NCBI GenBank assembly: GCA_044222225.1
Contig: JBGANR010000002.1
Location: 62,001 to 126,000 of the forward strand
DNA from: JBGANR01 sp044222225
Lineage (GTDB): Bacteria > Actinomycetota > Actinomycetes > Mycobacteriales > Mycobacteriaceae
DNA length: 64,000 nucleotides
Direction: 5' to 3'
Part shown: positions 1 to 8,876 of the stretch, piece by piece
Layout: each line of letters opens with the position of its first letter
How positions within the stretch are numbered: position 1 is the first letter of the stretch
Notes under the pieces: model-generated
What the model saw: only the letters and a program-made list of their open reading frames with translations
Databases searched by the model: none
What the model was told of the DNA's origin: nothing
Translations under genes and position numbers: made by a program

Positions 1-1
1 C

Positions 2-724
2 CAGGTCTTCGGCGTCGAGATCATCAGCCACGTCGTGTCGATCGGCGCGTCGCAGCCGTACGACGGTCCGACGCCGACGATCGAACAGCTCGAGGCGATC
101 GACGCCAGCCCCGTCCGGGCCGCCGGTGCGGACGCCGAGGCGTCGATGATCGCCGAGATCGAGGCCGCCAAGCGGGACGGTGACACCCTCGGCGGCGTCG
201 TCGAGGTGGTGGCGACGGGCCTGCCGGTGGGCCTCGGCTCGCACGTCTCGGGGGAGCGCAGGCTCGACGCGCGTCTGGCCGGGGCGCTCATGGGCATCCA
301 GGCGATCAAGGGCGTCGAGGTCGGCGACGGCTTCGAGACGGCCCGGCGGCGCGGCAGCGTGGCCCACGACGAGATCGTCCCCGGTCCGGACGGCATCGAG
401 CGGTCGACGAACCGCGCCGGCGGGATCGAAGGCGGTATGACGAACGGCGAGTCGGTCCGCGTCCGCGCGGCGATGAAGCCCATCTCGACGGTGCCGCGTG
501 CGCTGTCGACGGTGGACATGGGCACGGGGGAGCCCGCGACCGCGATCCATCAGCGCTCGGATGTCTGCGCGGTGCCCGCGGCGGGCGTCGTCGCCGAGTC
601 GATGGTCGCGCTCGTCCTGGCCCAGGCCGCGCTGGAGAAGTTCGGTGGTGATTCGGCCGGAGAGACCGGGCGGAACGTCGCGTCTTACCTTGCGCGGATC
701 GCGCAGCGTCCGCCGCGGCCATGA
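2..724 (+). CDS. aroC: Chorismate synthase, 5' end cut by the window
   Basis: Last enzyme of the shikimate pathway; it converts 5-enolpyruvylshikimate-3-phosphate to chorismate using reduced FMN. The reading frame is open from base 2, so the true start lies outside the window and about 240 C-terminal residues are visible. Family motifs are clear: GLGSHVSGERRLDARLAGAL, TNRAGGIEGGMTNGE and the C-terminal signature around HQRSDVCAVPAAGVVAESM. It overlaps aroK by 4 bp (ATGA), so the two are probably co-translated in an aroC-aroK-aroB operon. The C-terminus is complete and nothing in the visible part looks degraded. Confidence 0.97.
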   Translation, partial: QVFGVEIISHVVSIGASQPYDGPTPTIEQLEAIDASPVRAAGADAEASMIAEIEAAKRDGDTLGGVVEVVATGLPVGLGSHVSGERRLDARLAGALMGIQAIKGVEVGDGFETARRRGSVAHDEIVPGPDGIERSTNRAGGIEGGMTNGESVRVRAAMKPISTVPRALSTVDMGTGEPATAIHQRSDVCAVPAAGVVAESMVALVLAQAALEKFGGDSAGETGRNVASYLARIAQRPPRP

Positions 725-1269
725 CAGGAACGTTGCGGCGGCGGCCGAACTGTCCGCGCGTCGTGCTCATCGGCCCGATGGGCGCGGGGAAGTCGACCGT
801 CGGGCCCATCGTCGCCGAACTGCTCGACGTGGAGTTCCGGGATACGGACACCGAGATCGTGGCCCGTACCGGCCGGACGGTGGGCGCGCTGTTCACCGAG
901 AGCGCCGAGCTCTTCCGGGACGTCGAGGAGGCCGTCGTCGCGCACATGCTCACGGCCTTCGGCGGTGTGCTGTCGCTCGGCGGCGGTGCCGTACTCCGGG
1001 AACGCACGCGGGAGCGGCTCGCGGACGTGCCGGTCGCGCTGCTCATGATCGGCGCCGAGGCGGGCATCGCGCGCGTCGCCGGGTCGGGGCGTCCGCTGCT
1101 CGCCGGACCGGATCCGGCGGCGACGTACCGCCGGCTGATGGCCGAGCGGGAAGAGATCTACCGCGGTGTCGCATCGCTCGTCGTCGACGCCGAGGCGCCG
1201 CCCACGGATGTCGCCGAGGCGATCGCCGCTGAACTGACGCGCCTGGAGGCTGCGGCGCCCACCGGGTGA
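721..1269 (+). CDS. aroK: Shikimate kinase
   Basis: Phosphorylates shikimate at the 3-hydroxyl with ATP in the cytoplasm. The 182-residue protein is a normal length. A Walker A loop GPMGAGKS lies at residues 18-25, and the substrate-binding DTD sits at about 41-43. A GGGA turn at about residues 85-89 and the C-terminal RREIY-like segment (AEREEIYRGVA) complete the nucleoside-monophosphate-kinase fold. The ATG overlaps the aroC stop by 4 bp, which fixes the start and implies translational coupling. The tail after about residue 150 is acidic and unremarkable. Confidence 0.96.
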   Translation: MTGTLRRRPNCPRVVLIGPMGAGKSTVGPIVAELLDVEFRDTDTEIVARTGRTVGALFTESAELFRDVEEAVVAHMLTAFGGVLSLGGGAVLRERTRERLADVPVALLMIGAEAGIARVAGSGRPLLAGPDPAATYRRLMAEREEIYRGVASLVVDAEAPPTDVAEAIAAELTRLEAAAPTG

Positions 1270-1315
1270 CGGTCGACCGACGTCGACCGCGGACGAGAGA
1301 AGCGAGGCAGTGATC

Positions 1316-2467
1316 GTGACGGATTCCGCAGGTTCCATCGGCGACGGAGGCTCCACGAGCCCCGGCACACCGACGGTCGTCCGGGTCGAGACGGCCAGTC
1401 CGTACGACGTCGTCATCGGGGCGGGGCTCGATCGGCACGTCATCGACGCGTGCTCGGGCGCCGAGCACGTCGCGATCCTCTACCAGCCGCCGCTGCGGCA
1501 GACGGCCGAGGCGATCCGCGAGGCGCTCGTCGCCCGCGGCTTCGACGCCCACCGGATCGAGATCCCGGATGCCGAGGCGGGCAAGGATCTGCAGGTCGTC
1601 GCGTATTGCTGGGAGGTCTTCGGGCGCATCGGCATGACGCGACGCGACGTCGTCGTGTCGCTCGGCGGCGGTGCCGCGACCGATGTCGCCGGCTTCATCG
1701 CGGCGACGTGGATGCGCGGGGTGGACGTCGTGCACGTGCCGACGACGCTGCTCGCGATGGTCGACGCGGCCGTCGGCGGCAAGACCGGCATCAACACCGA
1801 CGCCGGCAAGAACCTCGTCGGCAGCTTCCACGAGCCGCGGGCCGTGCTCATCGACACCGCCACGCTCGCGACGGTGCCGCGCAACGAGATCGTGGCCGGC
1901 TCGGCCGAGATCATCAAGACCGGTTTCATCGCCGACCCGCGCATCCTCGAACTCATCGAGGCCGATCCCGTCGCGGCGCTCGACCCGACGGGGCCGGTGC
2001 TTCCGGAACTCATCGAGCGCTCGGTGCGGGTGAAGGCGGGCGTCGTCGCGGCCGATCTCAAGGAATCGAACCTGCGGGAGATCCTCAACTACGGCCACAC
2101 GCTGGGGCACGCCATCGAGCGTCGAGAGAAGTACCGGTGGCGGCACGGCGCGGCGGTGTCGATCGGCCTCGTCTACGCGGCCGAGTTGGGCCGGCTCGCC
2201 GGTCGCCTCGACGATGCGACGGCCGACCGGCACCGCGCGATCCTCGCCTCCGTCGGTCTGCCGACGACGTACGACGGTGACGCGTTCCCGGCTCTGCTCG
2301 ACGGGATGCGCGGCGACAAGAAGAACCGGTCCGGGATGTTGCGCTTCGTCGTGCTCGACGGGCTCGCCAAGCCGGGGCGTCTCGAAGGTCCCGATCCGGC
2401 GCTGCTCGTCGCGGCGTACGCGGCCGTGGCGTCCGAGGACGGTCCGTCGACCTCGGTGCTGCTGTAG
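1316..2467 (+). CDS. aroB: 3-dehydroquinate synthase
   Basis: NAD- and metal-dependent cyclisation of DAHP to 3-dehydroquinate, the second shikimate step. The motifs SLGGGAATDVAGFIAATWMR, PTTLLAMVDAAVGGKTGIN and NYGHTLGHAIE, which carry NAD and metal ligands, are intact. I prefer the GTG at 1316 (383 residues): AGCGAGG at 1301-1307 lies about 8 bases upstream, whereas the in-frame GTG at 1310 is only 2 bases from it. The gap to aroK is 46 bp. In mycobacteria aroB is usually followed by aroQ (type II dehydroquinase). Here aroQ is absent and a polysaccharide locus follows, so that enzyme must be encoded elsewhere. Confidence 0.95.
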   Translation: MTDSAGSIGDGGSTSPGTPTVVRVETASPYDVVIGAGLDRHVIDACSGAEHVAILYQPPLRQTAEAIREALVARGFDAHRIEIPDAEAGKDLQVVAYCWEVFGRIGMTRRDVVVSLGGGAATDVAGFIAATWMRGVDVVHVPTTLLAMVDAAVGGKTGINTDAGKNLVGSFHEPRAVLIDTATLATVPRNEIVAGSAEIIKTGFIADPRILELIEADPVAALDPTGPVLPELIERSVRVKAGVVAADLKESNLREILNYGHTLGHAIERREKYRWRHGAAVSIGLVYAAELGRLAGRLDDATADRHRAILASVGLPTTYDGDAFPALLDGMRGDKKNRSGMLRFVVLDGLAKPGRLEGPDPALLVAAYAAVASEDGPSTSVLL

Positions 2468-2736
2468 TCCCCTCGGTGGACCCCTCGTTTTCCCGTGCCT
2501 CGGCGTTACATCGAATTCGTCGATCTCCATCAATATTTCGAGGGCCGATCCTAGATCAGCTTATGACCGTCTTCCGATCGGCGTAATGCCACATCTGATG
2601 TCCGCGATAGCTCCACCAGTCCGTGATCGACGCGACCGGCGGCGGAACGAGTTCGTCCGCTGATTCGCCGAGGTCACAGGGGTCATCGACCGCCGCGTCC
2701 GCGGTGGCCGCCTGGGTTTCGGTGGAGGGAGACGCG
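2468..2736. promoter_or_regulatory. Intergenic region upstream of the polysaccharide operon
   Basis: This 269-bp stretch between aroB and the polyprenyl sugar transferase gene is visibly less GC-rich than its surroundings, especially about 2500-2600. It contains no convincing gene on either strand. The compositional dip and its position ahead of a long overlapping operon make it the most likely promoter and regulatory region for the polysaccharide locus. I see no hexamer pair or operator I would defend, and no strong terminator for aroB. Confidence 0.4.
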
Positions 2737-4278
2737 ATGTCGGCGATCGAGCCGGCGGCGACGGCCGCCCTCACTCCTCCCTCCGGGATGAGTGCCGCGC
2801 GGTCTCCGCGATCAGACGCGTGGCGGGATCGGTACGTGCGCAACGTCCGGCTGACCGATCTCGTCGTCATCGTCGGCGCGGTCGCGGCGGCGCAGGGGAT
2901 CCGGTTCGGCAGCGAGGACGTCTTCGGTCGCGTCGGCACCCTCGGCATCCCGTTCGTCGTGCTGCCGGTGACGGTCGTCCTGCTGTGGAAGCTCGCGCTG
3001 CGGCTGGCGCACAGCGACGACCGGCGCGTCATGGGCACCGGAGCCCAGGAGTACAACCGGGTGATCAACGCGAGCCTCGGCCTCGTCGGCGCGCTGGCGC
3101 TGGTCGGAATGATGACCAACGTCTCGGTCTCGCGCGGCTACTGGGCGATCGTCTTCACCGTCGGCACGTTCGGACTGCTGGTGTCGCGCTGGCTGTGGCG
3201 CAAGCGGATCGCGGCGGGCCGGCGCGCCGGAGTGTGCCGGACGAACGTGCTCGTCCTGGGTGAAGCCGACTCGGCTCGCGAGTTCATCGCGCACCTGGCG
3301 GCCAACACCGAGCTGGGCTTCGACGTCGTCGGCGTCTGCATCCCGGGAGCGCGCCCGTCGGCGCCGCCGCTGCGGGTGCGGGTGCGGGGATCCGACCGGG
3401 GAGACTCCGCCGGTTCCGTCTGGAGCGAGGTCCCGGTGTGCGGCGACGTCACCGACGCGCGTGCCGCCGTGGAGGCGTACGGCGCGACCTCGGTGGCCGT
3501 GACCTCGACGAACGTGCTCGGCCACGCCGCCATGCGTGAGCTCTCCTGGCAGTTGGACGCGATGGACGTCGAGATGCTCGTCGCCCCGAGCCTGCTCGCG
3601 TTCGCCGGGCCGCGGATCATGATGCGGCCGGAGACGGGGATGCCGCTGCTGTACATCGAGCGGCCCCGGTACGAGCGCGCCACCCGCGCGCTCAAGTCCA
3701 CCTTCGACGTCGCGCTCGCCGCCGTCGCGCTCCTCGTCTTGTCGCCCGTCATGCTCGGCTGCGCACTTGCCGTCAAGTTCAGCGACGGCGGCCCGGTCTT
3801 CTACCGGGCCGAGCGGATCGGCCGCGGCAACACGCCGTTCCGGATGTGGAAGTTCCGCACGATGGTCGTCGGCGCCGACTCGATGCGCGACACGCTCACC
3901 GGTCTCGACGACGGCAACGGCGTGCTGTTCAAGATCCGCGAGGATCCGCGAGTCACCCGCGTCGGCCGGGTGCTGCGGCGCTACAGCCTGGACGAACTGC
4001 CGCAGCTGTTCAACGTGCTCGGCCGCACGATGAGTCTCGTCGGCCCGCGCCCGCCGCTGAGTTCGGAGGTGGCGACCTACGACCAGGTGGTCACGCGACG
4101 GCTGCTCGTGCGGCCCGGGATCACTGGCCTCTGGCAGGTCTCCGGGCGCAGTGACCTGTCCTGGGAGGCGTCCGTCCATCTCGACATCGCGTACGTCGAG
4201 AACTGGTCGCTGCCCGGCGATCTCATCATCCTCTGGCGTACCGCGCACGCGGTGCTCGCCGCCGACGGCGCGTATTAG
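2737..4278 (+). CDS. Polyprenyl-phosphate sugar-1-phosphate transferase (WbaP/WcaJ type)
   Basis: Initiating enzyme of repeat-unit assembly: it moves a sugar-1-phosphate from a UDP- or GDP-sugar onto undecaprenyl phosphate at the inner membrane face. The start is the ATG at 2737 after GGAGGGAG; an upstream in-frame ATG at 2623 would add a low-complexity leader in intergenic DNA. Four hydrophobic helices lie at about residues 38-53, 70-90, 109-128 and 135-153, then a Rossmann-like domain from about 169 (VLVLGEADSARE). A membrane re-entrant helix at 323-348 is followed by the catalytic sugar-transferase domain with KFRTM, DELPQLFNVL, SLVGPRPP and RPGITGLWQVSGRS. The full PF02397-type architecture is intact; the sugar cannot be told from sequence. 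Confidence 0.93.
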   Translation: MSAIEPAATAALTPPSGMSAARSPRSDAWRDRYVRNVRLTDLVVIVGAVAAAQGIRFGSEDVFGRVGTLGIPFVVLPVTVVLLWKLALRLAHSDDRRVMGTGAQEYNRVINASLGLVGALALVGMMTNVSVSRGYWAIVFTVGTFGLLVSRWLWRKRIAAGRRAGVCRTNVLVLGEADSAREFIAHLAANTELGFDVVGVCIPGARPSAPPLRVRVRGSDRGDSAGSVWSEVPVCGDVTDARAAVEAYGATSVAVTSTNVLGHAAMRELSWQLDAMDVEMLVAPSLLAFAGPRIMMRPETGMPLLYIERPRYERATRALKSTFDVALAAVALLVLSPVMLGCALAVKFSDGGPVFYRAERIGRGNTPFRMWKFRTMVVGADSMRDTLTGLDDGNGVLFKIREDPRVTRVGRVLRRYSLDELPQLFNVLGRTMSLVGPRPPLSSEVATYDQVVTRRLLVRPGITGLWQVSGRSDLSWEASVHLDIAYVENWSLPGDLIILWRTAHAVLAADGAY

Positions 4279-4321
4279 CCCCCGCGCCCGTTCCCGTCGG
4301 CAGCCTCGTTCGAAGGAAGAC

Positions 4322-5353
4322 ATGTCCCCGAAACGCGCTCTCATCACCGGCATCACCGGCCAAGACGGCTCTTATCTCGCCGAGCTGCTGCTCTCGAAGG
4401 GCTACGAGGTGCACGGCCTGATCCGTCGCGCGTCGACCTTCAACACGTCGCGCATCGATCACCTGTACCAGGATCCGCACGAGGTCGACGCCCGGCTCTT
4501 CCTGCACTACGGCGACCTCTCCGACGGCGCTCGGCTCGTCACGCTGCTGTCGACGATCGAGCCGGACGAGGTCTACAACCTGGCCGCGCAGTCGCACGTG
4601 CGGGTGAGCTTCGACGAGCCGGAGCACACCGGTGACACGACCGGCATCGGCTCGGTGCGGCTGCTGGAGGCGGTGCGTCTGTCGCAGATCGACTGCCGCT
4701 TCTATCAGGCGTCCAGCTCGGAGATGTTCGGCGCGACGCCGCCGCCGCAGAACGAGGACACGCTCTTCTATCCGCGCTCGCCGTACGGCGCCGCGAAGGT
4801 CTATTCGTACTGGATCACGCGGAACTATCGCGAGGCGTACGACATCTTCGCCGTCAACGGCATCCTCTTCAACCACGAGTCGCCGCGGCGCGGCGAGACC
4901 TTCGTGACGCGCAAGATCACCCGCGCCGTCGCGCGCATCGCGGCCGGGCTGGAGCGGCACGTCTACATGGGCAATCTCGACGCCGTGCGGGACTGGGGCT
5001 ACGCGCCGGAGTACGTCGAGGGCATGTGGCGGATGTTGCAGGCGGACACCCCGCGCGACTACGTGCTGGCCACCGGGGTGCGTTGCACGGTTCGCGAGTT
5101 CCTCGAGACGGCCTTCGAGCACGCCGGGCTCGACTGGCGCGAGTACGTCCGCTTCGACGAGCGTTACCTGCGGCCGACCGAGGTCGATTCGCTCATCGGC
5201 GATGCGAGCCGCGCGGCCGAGCTGCTGGGCTGGCGTGCCCGAGTGCACGCGCCGGAGCTGGCCCGCATCATGGTCGACGCCGACATCGCGGCGCTCGGCT
5301 GCGCGGGTTCGCCGTGGATCGACCGACCGCGGCTGGCGGGGTGGGCCGCATGA
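4322..5353 (+). CDS. gmd: GDP-mannose 4,6-dehydratase
   Basis: Converts GDP-D-mannose to GDP-4-keto-6-deoxymannose, the first step to GDP-L-fucose. The 343-residue extended short-chain dehydrogenase starts with the NAD(P)-binding ITGITGQDGSYLAE. It then shows SSSEMFG and the catalytic YGAAK at about residues 155-159, and FNHESPRRGETFVTRKI, which is typical of this family. The ATG at 4322 follows GAAGGAAGAC. A longer frame opening inside the previous gene lacks support. Its ATGA overlap with fcl points to coupled synthesis of the two sugar-nucleotide enzymes. Confidence 0.97.
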   Translation: MSPKRALITGITGQDGSYLAELLLSKGYEVHGLIRRASTFNTSRIDHLYQDPHEVDARLFLHYGDLSDGARLVTLLSTIEPDEVYNLAAQSHVRVSFDEPEHTGDTTGIGSVRLLEAVRLSQIDCRFYQASSSEMFGATPPPQNEDTLFYPRSPYGAAKVYSYWITRNYREAYDIFAVNGILFNHESPRRGETFVTRKITRAVARIAAGLERHVYMGNLDAVRDWGYAPEYVEGMWRMLQADTPRDYVLATGVRCTVREFLETAFEHAGLDWREYVRFDERYLRPTEVDSLIGDASRAAELLGWRARVHAPELARIMVDADIAALGCAGSPWIDRPRLAGWAA

Positions 5354-6300
5354 CGGGCGTGGCTCAGGACGCGACGATCTACGTCGCCGGCCACCGGGGG
5401 CTCGTCGGCTCGGCGCTCGTGCGCCGGTTCACCGCGGCGGGCTGCACGAACATCGTCGGCCGGACGAGCACCGAACTCGACCTGCGCGATCGGGACGCGA
5501 CGTTCGACCTCATGCGCACGGTGCGTCCGGACGTCGTCGTGCTGGCCGCGGCGAAGGTCGGCGGCATCGCGGCCAACGCCGCCGCGCCCGTCGACTTCCT
5601 CTCGGACAACCTGCGGATCCAGGTCAACGTCCTCGACGCCGCGCTCGACGCGAAGGTCGAGCGGCTGCTCTTCCTCGGCTCGTCGTGCATCTACCCGAAG
5701 TTCGCCGCCCAGCCGATCCGTGAGGACTCGCTGCTCACCGGCCCGTTGGAGCCGACCAACGACGCCTACGCCATCGCGAAGATCTCCGGGATCCTCGGCG
5801 TCCAGGCCGTGCGGCGGCAGTACGGGCTGCCGTGGATCTCGGCGATGCCGACGAACCTGTACGGCCCCGGCGACAACTTCAGCCCCGAGACCTCGCACCT
5901 GCTGCCCGCGCTCATCCGGCGTTACGACGCGGCGGCGGCGGCGGGTGCCGACACCGTCGACAACTGGGGGACGGGGACGCCGCGGCGGGAACTGCTGCAT
6001 GTCGACGACATGGCCGACGCGTGCCTGCACCTGCTGGCGCATTACGACGGGCCGGGGCAGGTCAACGTCGGCACGGGCGTCGACCACACGATCGCCGAGA
6101 TCGCCGGGCTCGTCGCCGGCGCCGTCGGCTACCCGGGCGTCACCCGGTGGGACGCCGCGCGTCCGGACGGCACGCCGCGCAAGCTGCTCGACGTCACGAC
6201 CCTGCGCGACCTGGGCTGGACCAGCCGGATCCCGCTCGCCGAGGGGATCGCCGCGACGGTCGACTGGTATCGCGAACACCGGGACTCGGTGCGGGCCTGA
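5350..6300 (+). CDS. fcl: GDP-L-fucose synthase (epimerase/reductase)
   Basis: Takes the Gmd product to GDP-L-fucose by 3,5-epimerisation and NADPH reduction. The 316-residue protein has the nucleotide-binding GHRGLVGSALVRRF near the N-terminus. It also has GSSCIYPK and the catalytic YAIAK at about residues 138-142, and then NLYGPGDNF and ELLHVDDMADAC, all characteristic of GDP-fucose synthases. It overlaps gmd by 4 bp and is followed 3 bp later by a glycosyltransferase. Together with gmd it predicts fucose, or another 6-deoxyhexose derived from the same intermediate, in the polymer. Confidence 0.96.
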   Translation: MTGVAQDATIYVAGHRGLVGSALVRRFTAAGCTNIVGRTSTELDLRDRDATFDLMRTVRPDVVVLAAAKVGGIAANAAAPVDFLSDNLRIQVNVLDAALDAKVERLLFLGSSCIYPKFAAQPIREDSLLTGPLEPTNDAYAIAKISGILGVQAVRRQYGLPWISAMPTNLYGPGDNFSPETSHLLPALIRRYDAAAAAGADTVDNWGTGTPRRELLHVDDMADACLHLLAHYDGPGQVNVGTGVDHTIAEIAGLVAGAVGYPGVTRWDAARPDGTPRKLLDVTTLRDLGWTSRIPLAEGIAATVDWYREHRDSVRA

Positions 6301-6303
6301 CCC

Positions 6304-7524
6304 ATGCGCATCACGATCATCGGCCTCAACTACGCCCCCGAGGTGACCGGCATCGCCCCGTACACGACGGGCCTCGCGGAGGGACTCGCCGCGCGCGGGC
6401 ACGACGTCGGCGTCGTCGCCGGGCTGCCGCACTACCCGCAGTGGCGGCGACAGTCCGGCGCCGCGCCGGGACCGGCCGGCGCGCCGAACGGGGTCGGCCT
6501 GCGGCGCGTCGGCCACCATGTGCCGCGACGTCCGGCGGCGGCCGCGCGGGTGCGGATGGAGACCGGGTTCGGCGTCCGTGCGACGGCCGCGAGCTGGCAC
6601 CGGCCCGATGTCGTCATCACGGTGAGCCCGGCTCTGCTCGCGGCGTCCGCCGTCGTCGGGCGGGCGCGGGCGGCCGGCGTCCCGGTCGGGCTCGTCGTCC
6701 AGGACCTCTACGGCGTCGGCGCGCGGGAGACGGGGATGGGCGCGGTTCCCGCGGCGGCGCTCGGGCGGCTCGAACGCGCCGCGATCGACGCTGCGACGGG
6801 CACGGTCGTCGTCCACGAGCGGTTCGCCGAGCGGCTCGCCGCGGCCGGTGTGCGGCGGCCGGAGCGGATCACGGTGATCCGCAACTGGAGCCACATCGAC
6901 GGTGTGGTCGGTGACACCGGCGCTGATCGCGCGGCCGTCCGGGCCCGATTCGGCTGGCGGCCGGACGAGGTGGTCGTGCTGCACAGCGGGAACATGGGCG
7001 TCAAGCAGGGGCTGGAGAACGTCGTCGACGCCGCCCGGCTGGCCGAGCGGCGCGGCGACGCCGTCCGGCTCGTGCTGCTCGGTGACGGCGGCCGGCGGCC
7101 GGAGTTGGAGGCGGCCGGCCGGGGCGCGTCCCGGCTGCAGTTCCTCGATCCGCTGCCCGCGGGCGAGTACGAGGCGGCGCTCGCCGCGGCCGACGTCCTG
7201 CTGGTCAACGAGGCGGTCGGCGTCTCGGACATGGCGGCGCCGAGCAAGCTGACGTCCTATTTCGCCGGCGGGCGGCCGGTGCTGGCGGCGACGGCGCCGG
7301 ACGGCGTCACGGCCGGTGAGATGCGTCGCGCCGGGGCCGGCGACGTCGTGCCGGCCGGCGACCCGACGGCCCTGCTCGACGGCGCGCTTGCGCTGGCTCA
7401 CGATCACGATCGTGCGCTGAGCTGCGGTGATGCGGCACGCCGGTACGTCCGGCAGACGCTGGGCGCGGCGACGTCGCTCGACCGCTACGAGAGATGGTGC
7501 GACGGATTGGTGGGTGCACGATGA
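6304..7524 (+). CDS. Glycosyltransferase family 4, WcaI-like
   Basis: A cytoplasmic GT-B fold glycosyltransferase expected to add one sugar to the lipid-linked repeat unit. It opens with ITIIGLNYAPEVTGIAPYT, the hallmark of the WcaI-type colanic-acid fucosyltransferase-like family. LHSGNMGVKQGLENVVDAA starts the nucleotide-sugar-binding domain, and NEAVGVSDMAAPSKLTSYF lies near the C-terminal E-x7-E region. The protein has 406 residues. It lies directly after gmd-fcl, so fucose transfer is a reasonable but unproved guess. It overlaps the next gene by 4 bp. Confidence 0.88.
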   Translation: MRITIIGLNYAPEVTGIAPYTTGLAEGLAARGHDVGVVAGLPHYPQWRRQSGAAPGPAGAPNGVGLRRVGHHVPRRPAAAARVRMETGFGVRATAASWHRPDVVITVSPALLAASAVVGRARAAGVPVGLVVQDLYGVGARETGMGAVPAAALGRLERAAIDAATGTVVVHERFAERLAAAGVRRPERITVIRNWSHIDGVVGDTGADRAAVRARFGWRPDEVVVLHSGNMGVKQGLENVVDAARLAERRGDAVRLVLLGDGGRRPELEAAGRGASRLQFLDPLPAGEYEAALAAADVLLVNEAVGVSDMAAPSKLTSYFAGGRPVLAATAPDGVTAGEMRRAGAGDVVPAGDPTALLDGALALAHDHDRALSCGDAARRYVRQTLGAATSLDRYERWCDGLVGAR

Positions 7525-8876
7525 GCGGATCACGGCTGCTGCGGGGGGCTCGCCGCGCCGCGACACTCGGCCGCGGGCGCGGGATGTTCCGGGCCGGCCT
7601 GCTCGACTGGCGGGCGGCGGGCGCGCCGATCGGCCTGGTCATCGGCCCCGTCGCCGTCACGGACGAACGCGACGTCCTCGCCCGGCTGCGCGCCCTCGTG
7701 ACGGGCGAACCGGCGAGGCGGATCGGACTGCGGCCGGACCCGGCCTCCCGCATGTGGCGGTGGCGCGCGCCGGACGAGACGTGGCTGCGTGGCGGCCGGG
7801 ACGTCGTCGCGGGCGACGTCGAAGGGGCCGTCCGCCGATGCGCGACGTCGCGGCCGGCGACGCCCGTATCGGCCGGGATCACCGACGGACACCTCGTCGC
7901 CTACGTCGACCACGGCGTCGGCGACGGCTGTCTCGTGCTCGAGGCCGTCGTCGCACTGACGATCCCGGGTCCGCCGCCGCCCGGGGGCCTCGTCGTCGAC
8001 CACGCGCAGACGTACGTCCGGTGGCCCGTGGCGGCGGTGCTGCGGGGCGCGGCGGCCGACCCGCGGGCGCTCGTCGCCGACGTGCGCCGACATCTGGCCG
8101 AGCATCGCCGGCCGCGGCCGACCGGTTCGGGTGGGGAGCCCGCCGGAGCGGCCGCTCCGACCGCGGCCCCCGGCGCGCGGCGTCCGGCCGTCGTCTTCGA
8201 GCAGGCCGAGCCGGAGTTCCTCGAGCGGCTCGTCGCCTACCGGGCCACCGCGCCGGGACGTCCGTCGATCGGCGCTCTGCTGGCGTACTCGATGGCCGCG
8301 TCGTTCGCCGACCACGTGCCCGATCTCGCGTCCGAAGCGGGCGTGCTCGTCGACATGCGGCGCTTCCTGCCCGCCGGCCGGGAGTCGATGGCCAACCTCG
8401 CCGCCGTCGTCGACGTCCCGATCGGGCACGATCCGGTGGCGTTCACCCAAGCGTTCACGGCCGCGGCGTCCTCGCGCGCCGTACCCGTGCGGCTCGCCGT
8501 GTCGCTCCTGCTGGCGGCGCTGCGGCGGAGGGGGAGTCCGGCCGCGGCCCACCAGGATCCGGCTGCGCCGGTGCGGCTGACGATCTCCGACGTCACGCGG
8601 CATCCCGCGGTCGCCGCGGTCGCCTGGGATCCGGCCGCCGATCCGGCCGACCGTGTACTGGCGATCGCGCTGCCGCCCGCCGGCGCGCGGCACATGTCCC
8701 TCGTGCTCGCCCAGGTCGGCTCGCGGATACAAGCGACGGTGGCGTTCGACGAGTCCGTCGTGCCGGCCGACGATGTGCGCGCCGCGGTGCGGGCGGGCCT
8801 CGCCGCGTCCTGGCTCGACGCCGACGCGGCACCGGCCGCCGTCGGTGCGGACGAACCGGCCGGGGGCGCCGGATGA
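7521..8876 (+). CDS. Condensation-fold (PapA/WES-like) acyltransferase, putative
   Basis: A 451-residue protein that looks like a CoA-dependent acyltransferase of the chloramphenicol acetyltransferase/condensation superfamily. Residues 130-136 read DHGVGDG, a match to HHxxxDG with the second, catalytic His and the Asp-Gly kept. The C-terminal part (MSLVLAQVGSRIQATVAFDE, then PADDV) has the beta-strand plus helix pattern seen at the end of PapA and wax-ester-synthase proteins. It has no signal peptide and lies inside the polysaccharide operon with ATGA overlaps on both sides. A plausible role is acylating a sugar or lipid intermediate of the polymer. The first His of the motif is replaced by Asp, so activity should be tested. 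Confidence 0.6.
   Translation: MSGSRLLRGARRAATLGRGRGMFRAGLLDWRAAGAPIGLVIGPVAVTDERDVLARLRALVTGEPARRIGLRPDPASRMWRWRAPDETWLRGGRDVVAGDVEGAVRRCATSRPATPVSAGITDGHLVAYVDHGVGDGCLVLEAVVALTIPGPPPPGGLVVDHAQTYVRWPVAAVLRGAAADPRALVADVRRHLAEHRRPRPTGSGGEPAGAAAPTAAPGARRPAVVFEQAEPEFLERLVAYRATAPGRPSIGALLAYSMAASFADHVPDLASEAGVLVDMRRFLPAGRESMANLAAVVDVPIGHDPVAFTQAFTAAASSRAVPVRLAVSLLLAALRRRGSPAAAHQDPAAPVRLTISDVTRHPAVAAVAWDPAADPADRVLAIALPPAGARHMSLVLAQVGSRIQATVAFDESVVPADDVRAAVRAGLAASWLDADAAPAAVGADEPAGGAG

Noticed and set aside
2623..2736. N-terminal extension of the polyprenyl sugar transferase from ATG 2623
   Set aside because: The added 38 residues are Ser/Ala-rich and unlike the family, whereas ATG 2737 has a strong GGAGGGAG site.
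5164..7566. 800-residue open frame on the minus strand
   Set aside because: Antisense to gmd, fcl and a glycosyltransferase, all clearly real; no recognisable domain.
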